Shown piece by piece: positions 8,018 through 15,591 of a stretch of DNA of 20,850 nt (the first letter of the stretch is position 1; each line of letters opens with the position of its first letter). The DNA lies in contig JAEZKP010000058.1 of assembly GCA_023436145.1 (NCBI GenBank), positions 1-20,850 on the forward strand. The letters are read 5' to 3'. This DNA is from Fibrobacterota bacterium (GTDB taxonomy: Bacteria > Fibrobacterota > Chitinivibrionia > Chitinivibrionales > Chitinispirillaceae). The notes beneath the pieces were generated by a model, which saw only the letters and a program-made list of their open reading frames with translations, was not told where the DNA came from and ran no database searches. The translations under genes were made by a program, and so were the position numbers.

Positions 8018-8931
8018 TTACCTTAAAAAATATAAATAAATGTTTTGGACCATTCACAGCAGTTAAAAATCTCAGTTTTTCTGTTCCCCGATCCATCTGC
8101 TTTGGGCTTCTGGGGCCAAATGGCGCCGGAAAAACGACGACTATGAAGATGATTTATGGGGTAAGTAACCGGGATTACGGCACTGAAGGAATGATGTCAG
8201 TTTTCGGGTTTGATCCTCAAGAAAACGCTCTGGCTATAAAATACATCTCCGGGGTTGTTCCACAGGAGAACAATCTGGATGAAGAGCTCAATGTTGAGGA
8301 GAATCTTAGAGTCTTTGCCCGTTTTTATGATATTCCCTCCAAAGAAGCAACTAAGCGGATAAATGAACTTTTAAGTTTTATGGAACTCTCCGAAAAACAC
8401 CGGTCCCGTATCCGTGAGCTTTCCGGTGGAATGAAACGGAGGCTTATTATTGCGCGTGCCCTGCTAAATAACCCTAAACTTTTAATTCTGGACGAACCCA
8501 CAACCGGTCTTGACCCTCAGGTTCGTCATCTTATCTGGGAAAAACTGAGGAATCTTAAGCGTCAAGGGATGACTATTCTTTTAACCACCCACTATATGGA
8601 CGAGGCGTTTCAGATCTGTGACCGCATAATAATCATGAATAAAGGGGAGAAAATTCTGGAGGGCAATCCCCACGAACTGGTCAATGCCAATATAGAACCA
8701 TTTGTGCTGGAAGTGAACTCCAAAGACTCTTTTTGCAGAATCAGGGATCGGATTGGAGCTGATACCAGAGTTGATCAATCCACTGATTTGGTAAGAATCT
8801 ATAGTAAAGAGCAATTCATCCTTGAGGGCATCTCCAAAGCACTTGATCCAGGAGAGTACTACCTTCGCCAGTCCAATCTTGAAGACCTTTTCCTTAAAAT
8901 AACCGGGAGCACACTTAATGCACTCCAGTAA
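7999..8931 (+). CDS. ABC transporter ATP-binding protein, NodI-like
   Basis: A 310-residue ATPase that powers an ABC-2 exporter together with the next gene. All nucleotide-binding motifs are intact: Walker A GPNGAGKTT (39-47), Q-loop Q89, signature LSGGMKRR (141-148), Walker B LLILDEP with D165 and E166, and an H-loop in LLTTHYMDEA. The run RRLIIARALL, then LDEPTTGLDPQVRHLIWE, is very close to NodI-type ATPases of the DrrA group, which export lipid-linked or small amphipathic molecules. There is no nodulation context, so nod symbols should not be applied. Start choice is uncertain: the ATG has a weak ribosome site, but an in-frame stop at 7972-7974 and no earlier ATG/GTG/TTG favour it. It overlaps the permease gene by 14 bases. 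Confidence 0.93.
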   Translation: MEENEIITLKNINKCFGPFTAVKNLSFSVPRSICFGLLGPNGAGKTTTMKMIYGVSNRDYGTEGMMSVFGFDPQENALAIKYISGVVPQENNLDEELNVEENLRVFARFYDIPSKEATKRINELLSFMELSEKHRSRIRELSGGMKRRLIIARALLNNPKLLILDEPTTGLDPQVRHLIWEKLRNLKRQGMTILLTTHYMDEAFQICDRIIIMNKGEKILEGNPHELVNANIEPFVLEVNSKDSFCRIRDRIGADTRVDQSTDLVRIYSKEQFILEGISKALDPGEYYLRQSNLEDLFLKITGSTLNALQ

Positions 8932-9706
8932 AAAAAGGCTGTATCCAGCAACACTCAAAAGAATTTACAGTGTCTGGTTCCGCCATTTCAGAGTCTATAC
9001 CAAGAGTCTTATAAGCAATGGTCTTCCCCCCTTTCTCGAACCACTTATTTTTCTGGCAGGAATCGGACTGGGAATGAACAGATACATCGAAGAAATGGCG
9101 GGTATTCCTTATATCACATTTCTGGCAACCGGTCTCCCCATCACAGCAGCGATGTTTACATCTGCGTTTGAACTGACCTACGGCACATTCATCCGTCTTG
9201 AATTTGACCGGGTATATGACGGCATGCTGGCATCTCCCTTAAGTGTAAAGGACCTGATGATCGGGGAGATATTGTGGGCAGGAACAAAAGGACTTTTTTT
9301 TTCTTTTGCGGTAATCATAGTAGTAGCATCATTTAGACTCATCCCGCTACCCTGGAGCCTCTTTACACCGGTAATAGGCTTTCTTACCGGAGTTATGTTT
9401 GCCACCATTTCACTTCTGATAACCACCTATGTTAAAAATATCAATCATTTCAATTTTTATTTCACAGGGTTTCTTTCACCCATGTTCTTCTTTTCCGGCG
9501 TAGTATTTCCCATCGAAAATCTCCCGCCCTTTTTAAGAATAATTGCAGAATTCTTTCCACTTACCCATGTGGTTAGACCAACCAGAGCATTGTGCCTGGG
9601 TAACTATTCAACCACATTATTATTGGATTTATTATTTATTGTGGTTTTTACTTTACTGAGCGGCTGGCCTGCAATCAGAAGAATCGAGAAAAGACTGATA
9701 AAATAG
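8918..9706 (+). CDS. ABC-2 type permease, NodJ-like
   Basis: A 262-residue inner-membrane permease, partner of the ATPase gene it overlaps. It has about six membrane helices. Family landmarks are GIPYITFLATGLPITAAMFTS (about 67-88), the cytosolic LEFDRVYDGMLASPLSVKDLMIGEILWAGTKG segment, SPMFFFSGVVFPIENLPPFLR (about 186-206) and FPLTHVVRPTRAL. These fit NodJ-type ABC-2 permeases. The pair should form a two-plus-two exporter. Substrate cannot be read from sequence. I saw only a weak five-pair hairpin downstream (9721-9736). Confidence 0.92.
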   Translation: MHSSKKRLYPATLKRIYSVWFRHFRVYTKSLISNGLPPFLEPLIFLAGIGLGMNRYIEEMAGIPYITFLATGLPITAAMFTSAFELTYGTFIRLEFDRVYDGMLASPLSVKDLMIGEILWAGTKGLFFSFAVIIVVASFRLIPLPWSLFTPVIGFLTGVMFATISLLITTYVKNINHFNFYFTGFLSPMFFFSGVVFPIENLPPFLRIIAEFFPLTHVVRPTRALCLGNYSTTLLLDLLFIVVFTLLSGWPAIRRIEKRLIK

Positions 9707-9763
9707 TTGGGATTGCATTGCTCTTATATACAAGAGAAGATTTAATAGCGGAGTTTCAATCAT

Positions 9764-9847
9764 TGCCGAAGCTCGGAATCGAACCGAGATGATGTTGCCA
9801 TCGCTGGATTTTGAGTCCAGTGCGTCTACCAGTTCCGCCACTTCGGC
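9764..9847 (-). tRNA. tRNA-Leu (anticodon CAA)
   Basis: On the minus strand the sequence begins GCCGAAGTGGCGGAACTGG and ends with the matching CTTCGGC plus discriminator A. The acceptor stem GCCGAAG/CTTCGGC pairs fully. The D arm has TGGTAGACGC. The anticodon stem CTGGA/TCCAG encloses CTCAAAA, giving CAA, which reads UUG leucine codons. A long variable arm confirms the leucine (class II) type. The T arm contains GGTTCGATTCC. The length is 84. The 3' CCA is not encoded (the genome continues ATG), so it must be added after transcription. Confidence 0.97.
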
Positions 9848-9908
9848 TGGAGATTTTTAAATTAATATTTCCCTGGCTCAATTGCAACAAATTAGTAAAT
9901 GGAAAGTC

Positions 9909-10175
9909 CTACCGACTCTCTGAACCGGGGTTATTAAAGGGCCACTGATCACTTTCTGAATCTCCAGATTCCTGGCTGGATAAATCATCTTCATTATTTA
10001 ACTGCTCAATAGTGTCCTCGATAATACTTCCTGCATTCATTTCAATAAATTCGCAAATGTCATCACTATCCACATTATTATTTTCCTTCAAATACTCAAG
10101 TATGGATAATCCTGTCGACAGCATTATATTATGTACAAGATTTTCATCATACAATCTGCAATGTTTGCTTCCCAT
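9909..10175 (-). CDS. Small acidic hypothetical protein
   Basis: An 88-residue protein that I do not recognise. It is strongly acidic, with Asp, Glu, Ser and Asn concentrated in the second half (CEFIEMNAGSIIEDTIEQL, then a disordered DDLSSQESGDSESD tail). It has no signal peptide or membrane segment, so it is probably cytosolic. The start is well supported by AGAGAGGA about six bases before ATG. It begins 38 bases behind the HD-GYP gene in the same direction, so the two are probably co-transcribed, and it may be an accessory or regulator of that enzyme. The tRNA gene follows 61 bases downstream on the same strand. Confidence 0.7.
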   Translation of the reverse strand: MGSKHCRLYDENLVHNIMLSTGLSILEYLKENNNVDSDDICEFIEMNAGSIIEDTIEQLNNEDDLSSQESGDSESDQWPFNNPGSESR

Positions 10176-10213
10176 GAACTGTCCTCTCTATTTCTCCAGC
10201 AAAAGTCTTAAAC

Positions 10214-11425
10214 CTATTCAAAAGGTTTAGCTCTGACATAATTTTCAACACAAATCTCATATTCCTTGGGATTAAGCGATTGCACTATCCGATACTTATC
10301 CCCATTTTCCAGCTTCTGCATACTCAATAACTTATACTCTTTAGGCTCCTGAAGTTTATTACCCTCAGCTGAATAAAGAATCAGTACATCGGGTGCCAGT
10401 ATCTCTCCCTTTTCCACCCTGACCACTATGCCCATCTCTCCGGATGATAGTTTTACGAAACTTCCTACAGGATAAATACCCAAATGTTTAGTGAAAAGCT
10501 CAACTATCCGCCGGGAATAATCCATATCACAACCCTGAAATATCATAGCCAGGGCTTTATGTGGTGTCCATGCTGCCCGGTAGATTCTATCCGTAGTCAT
10601 AGCATCATAAACATCTGCTACTGCGGCGATTAATCCAACCTCTGCAATCATATCACCAGTAAGCTGCCTGGGATACCCACTTCCATTATATCTTTCATGA
10701 TGCTGAATTACCACAGTCCTGGATAGATCACTGATACTTTTGTATCCCTTGAGCATATTGATACCGATTTCGGGATGTCGCTTCATCACAGAAAACTCTC
10801 CAAAGGTGTATTTCCCTTTCTTATTGAGAATACTTTCGGGAATCCCCATTTTGCCTATATCATGCAAAAGTCCGCCAATACCAGCCTGTATCAATTCATC
10901 TTTTTTATAACCCATGGAATATGCAAGCGATGTGACAAGAATTCCCACATTTACTGAATGAACATAGGTATACTCATCATACCCCTTAATCTGAGCAAGA
11001 CTCACCAGAGCATCTGCATTTCTAAGAACACTCTCAACAATCTGCTCCGCGGTAGTCTCTACATTCTTAACAGGTATAAGTTTACCAAGCCTTGCATTAA
11101 TCAGAGCCTCCCTAGCAGTTTGCAATGTATATTGATGCACTTGTTTGGCTCTGGATAATTCCCTGTAATACTCAGCCTCCCGGTTTGATATACCAATTTC
11201 ACTATTAGAACTGTGGTGATCTGTATTGGTTTTATTCTCCATAACTGCCATAACTGAGTTGATATGGTGTTTTCTAAGCAATTCGATCTGATCTGAACTG
11301 TGTACTACAGTACCTGCTGCGAATAACAAGTGGCCCTGAGAATCAAAAACATCACCCAAATACATTCCCAATTTGATTTCATCAACCGAAACCTTATACA
11401 ATGTGACCTGTGATCCCTGTTCCAT
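10214..11425 (-). CDS. HD-GYP domain cyclic-di-GMP phosphodiesterase
   Basis: A 403-residue protein with a DUF3391-like N-terminal domain (VSVDEIKLGMYLGDVFDSQG, LLFAAGTVV, about 13-60), a linker, and an HD-GYP domain at about 130-300. Metal and catalytic residues are present: H156, H188-D189 in LLHDIGKMGIP, H217, H242-H243 in HHERYNGSGYP, and D271 in ADVYDAMTTDR. HD-GYP enzymes hydrolyse cyclic di-GMP, lowering its level and so favouring motility over attachment. The GYP motif has Asn247 where Asp is usual (HHExxDGxGYP), which may change activity or preference. About 90 further residues follow the domain. The start has AGAGGG five bases upstream and a good promoter 25 bases ahead. Confidence 0.93.
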   Translation of the reverse strand: MEQGSQVTLYKVSVDEIKLGMYLGDVFDSQGHLLFAAGTVVHSSDQIELLRKHHINSVMAVMENKTNTDHHSSNSEIGISNREAEYYRELSRAKQVHQYTLQTAREALINARLGKLIPVKNVETTAEQIVESVLRNADALVSLAQIKGYDEYTYVHSVNVGILVTSLAYSMGYKKDELIQAGIGGLLHDIGKMGIPESILNKKGKYTFGEFSVMKRHPEIGINMLKGYKSISDLSRTVVIQHHERYNGSGYPRQLTGDMIAEVGLIAAVADVYDAMTTDRIYRAAWTPHKALAMIFQGCDMDYSRRIVELFTKHLGIYPVGSFVKLSSGEMGIVVRVEKGEILAPDVLILYSAEGNKLQEPKEYKLLSMQKLENGDKYRIVQSLNPKEYEICVENYVRAKPFE

Positions 11426-11449
11426 AATCCCTCTTGATGAACCGTTTAA

Positions 11450-11478
11450 ATTATAACCCCAAGGTGGAGAAAAGGCAA
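11450..11478 (-). promoter_or_regulatory. Strong candidate sigma70-type promoter for the HD-GYP gene
   Basis: On the minus strand TTGCCT (11478-11473) is followed after exactly 17 bases by a perfect TATAAT (11455-11450). The start point would be near 11443, about 18 bases before the ATG at 11425, leaving just enough room for the AGAGGG ribosome site. The tandem repeat array begins immediately upstream of this promoter. Confidence 0.6.
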
Positions 11479-11500
11479 ATAGGATTTCAGATTTGAGATT

Positions 11501-11830
11501 TTAGATTTTTGATTTAGAAGAAAGAGAATTGAGATTTAAGATCCGGAATTGGAGATTTTTGATTTGGAAGAAAGAGAATTGAGATTTAAAATCCGGAATT
11601 GGAGATTTTTGATTTGGAAGAAAGAGAATTGAGATTTAAGATCTGGAATTGGAGATTTTTGATTTAGAAGAAAGAGAATTGGGATTTAAGATCCGGAATT
11701 GGAGATTTTTGATTTAGAAGAAAGAGAATTGAGATTTAAGATCCGGAATTGGAGATTTTTGATTTGGAGGAAAGAGATTTCTGATCTCAGGTTTCAGAAT
11801 TCAGATTTTTGATTTAGAAGAAAGAGATTT
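11501..11830. repeat. Tandem array of a 50-bp repeat, about 6.5 copies
   Basis: The word GGAGATTTTTGATTT, followed by a GGAAGAAAGAGAATT block, a GAGATTTAAGATC block and CGGAATT, recurs with an exact 50-bp step at 11551, 11601, 11651, 11701 and 11751. An edge copy starts at 11501 and a more diverged one at 11801. Central copies differ at only one to three positions (for example GG versus GA in GATTTGGAAG, or ATCTGG versus ATCCGG). The exact period means copies arose by whole-unit duplication. There are no spacers between copies. Confidence 0.93.
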
Positions 11831-12024
11831 AAGATTGAAATTGGAGATTTTAGATTTTGAGATTTTGGGGAAGGAGAGATTTTTGATTCAGGAGAAGAAA
11901 TCTAGCAGGTGAACTCAGTTGGATAGAGATCGTTATAAACAGGTCGAAAAAGCAGGAAATTCGGAAAAGAAATAAGAAAGGAATTCAGGATTTCTTCTTG
12001 TCTTTTCCGAATTTCAGATTATTA

Positions 12025-12064
12025 ATTTGAGATTTTGATTCTCAACAAATCAAAAATCTCAAAT
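12025..12064 (-). repeat. Inverted repeat (hairpin) just behind enolase
   Basis: ATTTGAGATTTTGATT (12025-12040) and AATCAAAAATCTCAAAT (12048-12064) are inverted copies with one bulged base and a seven-base loop. In the enolase transcript this would form a long AT-rich stem 12 bases after the stop codon. No strong T-run follows on the minus strand, so it may stabilise or process the mRNA end rather than terminate it. Confidence 0.6.
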
Positions 12065-12075
12065 CATTTTGCCTA

Positions 12076-13356
12076 TCATGCATTCTTGAAAGCTGATTTT
12101 CCGGCAAACCGTGCTGCTGCACCCAATTCATCTTCAATAGCAATGAGACGATTGAATTTAGCAATACGTTCGCTTCTGGAGGCTGAACCGGTTTTTATTT
12201 TTCCGGATGCAGTTGCAACTGCAAGATCTGCGATAGTTGTATCTTCAGTTTCACCGGAACGGTGAGAGATCATGTAACCATAAGCATGCTTTCCAGCCAG
12301 TTCGATAGCATCCAGAGTCTCTGTGAGAGAACCGATCTGATTGACTTTTACCAGAATGGAATTTGCAACACCGTTACGAATACCTTCAGCCAGAATTGCA
12401 GGATTGGTACAGAACAGATCATCACCAACCAGCTCGATTTTCTTACCCAGTTTCTCAGTAAGGAGCTTCCATCCAGCCTGATCATTCTCCCCCATACCAT
12501 CTTCAATAGAAACAATGGGATACTTTTTCACCCAGTTCTCCCAATGCTCAACCATCTGTTCTGATGTCAATTTATTTTTTGTTGATTTGAAGAAGAGATA
12601 GGAGCCATTGTCCCACATTTCGCTTGTTGCAGGGTCAAGGCAGATGGAGATATCAACACCTGGTTTGTATCCGGCTTTGGTAATAGCTTCCAATATTGTT
12701 TCCACAGCCTCTTCATTTGACTTAAGATTGGGGGCAAAACCACCTTCATCACCTACTGCAGTAGCGTAACCCTTGCTGGAGAGAACCGATTTGAGAGCAT
12801 GGAATGTTTCTGCACCCATTCTGATTGCAGTCCTAAAATCAGGAGCATTATGTGGAGCGATCATGAATTCCTGAAAATCCACATTATTATCTGCATGACG
12901 GCCACCATTGATGACATTCATACAGGGAACAGGAAGAACAGATGCATTTGCACCACCGATATAACGGTAAAGCGGTAAACCCTTTGCCTTTGCCGCGGCT
13001 TGTGCTACAGCCAGCGAAACAGCCAGAATTGCATTAGCTCCCAGGTTAGCCTTATTGTTTGTCCCATCCAGCTTGATCATAACTGCATCGATTGCCCGCT
13101 GCTCTTCAACTGGCATCCCTACAATGGCCGGCTGGATTTTTTCATTTACATTTTTAACTGCGGTGAGAACACCTTTACCCATATAACGCTTGGGGTCTTT
13201 ATCCCTTAACTCCACTGCTTCCTTCTCACCAGTAGATGCACCGGATGGAACCATTGCATTAGCAACAATACCATTTTCCAAAGTAACAACAGCTTCCACA
13301 GTAGGGTTACCTCTGGAATCGATTATTTCACGACCTTTTACACTCTGAATCTTCAT
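12076..13356 (-). CDS. eno: Enolase (phosphopyruvate hydratase)
   Basis: A 426-residue cytosolic enzyme that converts 2-phosphoglycerate to phosphoenolpyruvate in glycolysis. The full family pattern is present: IIDSRGNPTVEAVV near 11-24, SGASTGEKEAVELRD near 38-52, NVDFQEFMIAP near 158-168, the general acid/base Glu204 in VGDEGGFAPN, magnesium ligands D241, E285 and D312, the base Lys337 in the signature ILVKVNQIGSLTET (334-347), and HRSGETEDTTIADL and GSASRSERIAKFNRL toward the end. Length is normal for bacteria. The start has an excellent GAGGAGG site. It stands alone. I could not find a convincing promoter in the 250 bases upstream. Confidence 0.98.
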   Translation of the reverse strand: MKIQSVKGREIIDSRGNPTVEAVVTLENGIVANAMVPSGASTGEKEAVELRDKDPKRYMGKGVLTAVKNVNEKIQPAIVGMPVEEQRAIDAVMIKLDGTNNKANLGANAILAVSLAVAQAAAKAKGLPLYRYIGGANASVLPVPCMNVINGGRHADNNVDFQEFMIAPHNAPDFRTAIRMGAETFHALKSVLSSKGYATAVGDEGGFAPNLKSNEEAVETILEAITKAGYKPGVDISICLDPATSEMWDNGSYLFFKSTKNKLTSEQMVEHWENWVKKYPIVSIEDGMGENDQAGWKLLTEKLGKKIELVGDDLFCTNPAILAEGIRNGVANSILVKVNQIGSLTETLDAIELAGKHAYGYMISHRSGETEDTTIADLAVATASGKIKTGSASRSERIAKFNRLIAIEDELGAAARFAGKSAFKNA

Positions 13357-13608
13357 TGAGCCTCCTCTATTTAATGATATGTTAATAAGGATGATTTCTC
13401 ATTCAGGCACATCATCTCAAAATAATGCACCAGAAACGAACTGCACGTAATCAAGTTATAGAAAATAAGTTAAAACAATGCTGATACTTACATTTTTATT
13501 AGGCCTGAAACCATCAGTAGGATGCGATGAAGAGAAACTATCAGAAACGATGATAAGTACTGTAAAAAACTAAAGCTGACAGAAGACTCAAATATCATCT
13601 TTGCAGGT

Positions 13609-14856
13609 TTATGCGACCTGCTGAGTTTCTGTAAATGGGCGGTCGATAATCAGATCATAAACGTGACCACGGCTGATTCTTTTTACCTTGAAAGAAACAT
13701 TCTGATAAGAAACTGAAAAATTTTCAGGGACATTACCTGCACACTGACCTAAAATCCATTCATCAACAGAAAGATCCCAATCTGGTAAGTCTTTATGCAC
13801 ATGCCTTTTCAATTTATCAAATGTTATACTACCACCTGCCCTGAAACGGTTTTCTGAAAGTTGCACCAGTAACTCAGGTGGTTTATCGTACTCATCCTCT
13901 AATTCACCTACCAAAGCTTCTATCAGATCCTCAAGTGTGACCATGCCTATGATTTTACCAGATTCGTTTTTAACCATGGCAATGTGTTGATAACTGCGGG
14001 TGAACTTTTTGAGCAGCTCTGAAAGTGCGATCGTCTCACAGACCGTTTCGATAGGACGGCAAATTCCATGAAGAGTAGGATTTGCAGGATTGACCCGTAA
14101 TGCACTGACAATATCCTTAAAATTGACATACCCCATTATATCATCACTATTTCCTGCTCTGGTTAAAGGAAAGCGGGTATGATGGTGCATGTGCGATGCC
14201 ACCAGTGCATCATTTAAAGACATGGTATCCGAAAGAAAGTTTATCTCACCTATATCAACCATAATATCCCTGGCTTTCATTCTGGAAAGCTGAATACTGC
14301 GTTCAATAAGGTGTGCCTGCTCACGGCTGATCTGATGATCCAGTGCTGCAGATTGAGCCAAAGTGGCAATCTCCAGAAGCGGGGAAAGGTTATTGGCTGT
14401 TCTTTTTGCCTCAAATGGCCGGTTAACTAATCCCACAATCATCACCAGTGGTTTACATATTAAAGTAAGCACGTACAAAGGAATTGCTATGATAACTGCC
14501 ATGGGAATTTTAAACCGGATTCCTAAAGTCCTGGGCAATACGATTCCCCATTGAATCACTATATACGAAAGAATAACTGCTATAGGGATGAGCCACTGCT
14601 GCTCACACATCCCGGAAAGATATGCACCTCCAATACTGGCACTGAGAATTATTGCAACTGTATTAAAGATTAAAACAAGAGTAAATGATTGATTAATGTT
14701 CTGTTTAAGCTGCTTCCATATCTTGCTGATCATCGGAAAATTTTTCTGCAGCTTAAAAATGTCGCTATATGAAATGCTTAGAATGCAGGATTCAGTCATA
14801 GCAGAAATGAAAATAACAGCGAACATGCCAACTAAGACATATTGTAGTGACTCCAT
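13609..14856 (-). CDS. CNNM (DUF21)/CBS-pair/CorC-HlyC membrane protein
   Basis: A 415-residue protein of the hemolysin C / CorC-like family, inner-membrane proteins thought to handle magnesium or cobalt efflux or related ion homeostasis. Residues 1-150 are a DUF21/CNNM membrane domain with about four helices (TESCILSISYSD near 21-32, SASIGGAYL near 72-80, IQWGIVLPRTLG near 101-112). KARDIMVDIGEI (194-205) starts a CBS pair (about 195-320, including ARSHMH-like HMHHHTRFPL and GMVTLEDLIEALVGELEDEYD). Residues about 330-408 are the CorC/HlyC domain. There is no obvious Shine-Dalgarno site before the ATG. It lies 47 bases behind the Ig-like protein gene, so read-through from that gene is likely. 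Confidence 0.9.
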   Translation of the reverse strand: MESLQYVLVGMFAVIFISAMTESCILSISYSDIFKLQKNFPMISKIWKQLKQNINQSFTLVLIFNTVAIILSASIGGAYLSGMCEQQWLIPIAVILSYIVIQWGIVLPRTLGIRFKIPMAVIIAIPLYVLTLICKPLVMIVGLVNRPFEAKRTANNLSPLLEIATLAQSAALDHQISREQAHLIERSIQLSRMKARDIMVDIGEINFLSDTMSLNDALVASHMHHHTRFPLTRAGNSDDIMGYVNFKDIVSALRVNPANPTLHGICRPIETVCETIALSELLKKFTRSYQHIAMVKNESGKIIGMVTLEDLIEALVGELEDEYDKPPELLVQLSENRFRAGGSITFDKLKRHVHKDLPDWDLSVDEWILGQCAGNVPENFSVSYQNVSFKVKRISRGHVYDLIIDRPFTETQQVA

Positions 14857-14903
14857 ATTATGTGTATTTAAACCCCAAATCCCAAAAATTCAGAAAAAAA
14901 ATC

Positions 14904-15371
14904 TTATTTCTTTTTTCCGATAGTTTTCTTGTTGTAATTGATATTTCCTGATGCATAAACCTGATAACCACCACAATCACAGACCGCTTTTACCTGAACA
15001 ACACCACCATTTAAGGGCAGATTTACCAGGTGAACCCTTATTTTACCATCCTGCCCGGTGAGAAAACAAGTTCGATCTACATCTTCCCCATCTGTACTCC
15101 CCTTCTTCTGCTCCGGAAGCTGACAAAGAAATGTCCCGCTGTTACTGGTTAACTGGATCTGATAACCGGAAAGCGGATTGCCCAGATCATTAATTAATTT
15201 AACCTCCACAACAGCTCTACCAGTAAGCGCATCTGCATCGGGTGCTGCCATATTGAGCTGCATCGAAATCTTACACGACGTAGATGAAGCATCTTCCTCA
15301 GGAAGTGAGACTTCGTATCCGTAAGAAAAGAATTGTAACAACAGTATCATTATAGGGATCGTCTTTTTCAA
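14904..15371 (-). CDS. Small exported Ig-like (Big_1-type) protein, TTG start
   Basis: A 155-residue exported protein. Residues 1-18 are a signal peptide (KKTIPIMILLLQFFSYG). Residues about 48-145 resemble a bacterial Ig-like group 1 (invasin-type) domain: VVEVKLINDLGNPLSGYQI, LTSNSGTF, TGQDGKIRVHLVNLPLNGGVVQVKA. Such domains are usually structural modules of large surface proteins, so a single stand-alone copy is unusual. Five cysteines (33, 83, 102, 131, 133) remain after cleavage, suggesting disulfides in the periplasm. The tail is lysine-rich. The start is TTG with AGGAGG six bases upstream. The next ATG would remove the basic start of the signal peptide. It probably heads a two-gene unit with the CNNM gene. 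Confidence 0.78.
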   Translation of the reverse strand: MKKTIPIMILLLQFFSYGYEVSLPEEDASSTSCKISMQLNMAAPDADALTGRAVVEVKLINDLGNPLSGYQIQLTSNSGTFLCQLPEQKKGSTDGEDVDRTCFLTGQDGKIRVHLVNLPLNGGVVQVKAVCDCGGYQVYASGNINYNKKTIGKKK

Positions 15372-15390
15372 AAAAAACCTCCTGGTGGAT

Positions 15391-15420
15391 ATTATATAAA
15401 ATAATATTAAATTAAGTCGG
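15391..15420 (-). promoter_or_regulatory. Candidate promoter for the Ig-like protein gene
   Basis: On the minus strand a perfect TATAAT (15396-15391) lies 18 bases behind CCGACT (15420-15415), a three-of-six -35 match. The start point would fall close to the ribosome site (AGGAGG at 15383-15378), leaving almost no leader, which lowers confidence. Confidence 0.3.
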
Positions 15421-15475
15421 TAATATCTATATATTATCTAACTTATGCATTTCAGACTGCACTCGCCACACCTGG

Positions 15476-15518
15476 TTTCGGCAACACTTAAATGAAGTCT
15501 CACACTTGCTTGCCGAAA
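15476..15518. repeat. 9-bp inverted repeat upstream of earP
   Basis: TTTCGGCAA (15476-15484) and TTGCCGAAA (15510-15518) are exact inverted copies separated by 25 bases, in the divergent gap between the Ig-like protein gene and earP. They could be paired half-sites of a regulator or a long-loop hairpin. They might equally be coincidental. Confidence 0.35.
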
Positions 15519-15591
15519 ATACCGGGTTGATTCATGGAGTGAGGTCAGAATAATCCATTCACATCAGAAACAATGATAAAGGAGAGCTGGT

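Larger units (their letters stand above)
11426..12075. other. 650-base intergenic region dominated by tandem and degenerate repeats
   Basis: No gene lies here. From the HD-GYP side it holds that gene's promoter (11450-11478), the 50-bp tandem array (11501-11830), a degenerate tail of the same words to about 11890, about 120 bases of unremarkable sequence, and an inverted repeat made from the same words next to the enolase stop (12025-12064). Open frames cannot persist because the 50-bp period rotates the frame and stops appear. Confidence 0.7.

Noticed and set aside
7999..9706. Nodulation factor export genes nodI and nodJ
   Set aside because: The proteins are NodI/NodJ-like in sequence, but no nodulation genes are present, and this group includes many exporters of other substrates.
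9721..9736. Terminator behind the ABC permease
   Set aside because: The CTCTT/AAGAG stem has only five pairs and no T-run, so support is too weak.
9653..9841. Minus-strand ORF of 62 codons
   Set aside because: It lies across the tRNA-Leu gene; its frame is an accident of the tRNA sequence.
11501..11830. CRISPR array
   Set aside because: Copies follow each other directly with no unique spacers, the unit is 50 bp of low-complexity sequence, and no cas gene is near.
13357..13608. Promoter for enolase or hidden gene
   Set aside because: I searched both strands and found only weak promoter-like matches (such as TATAAC without a -35) and no credible ORF.
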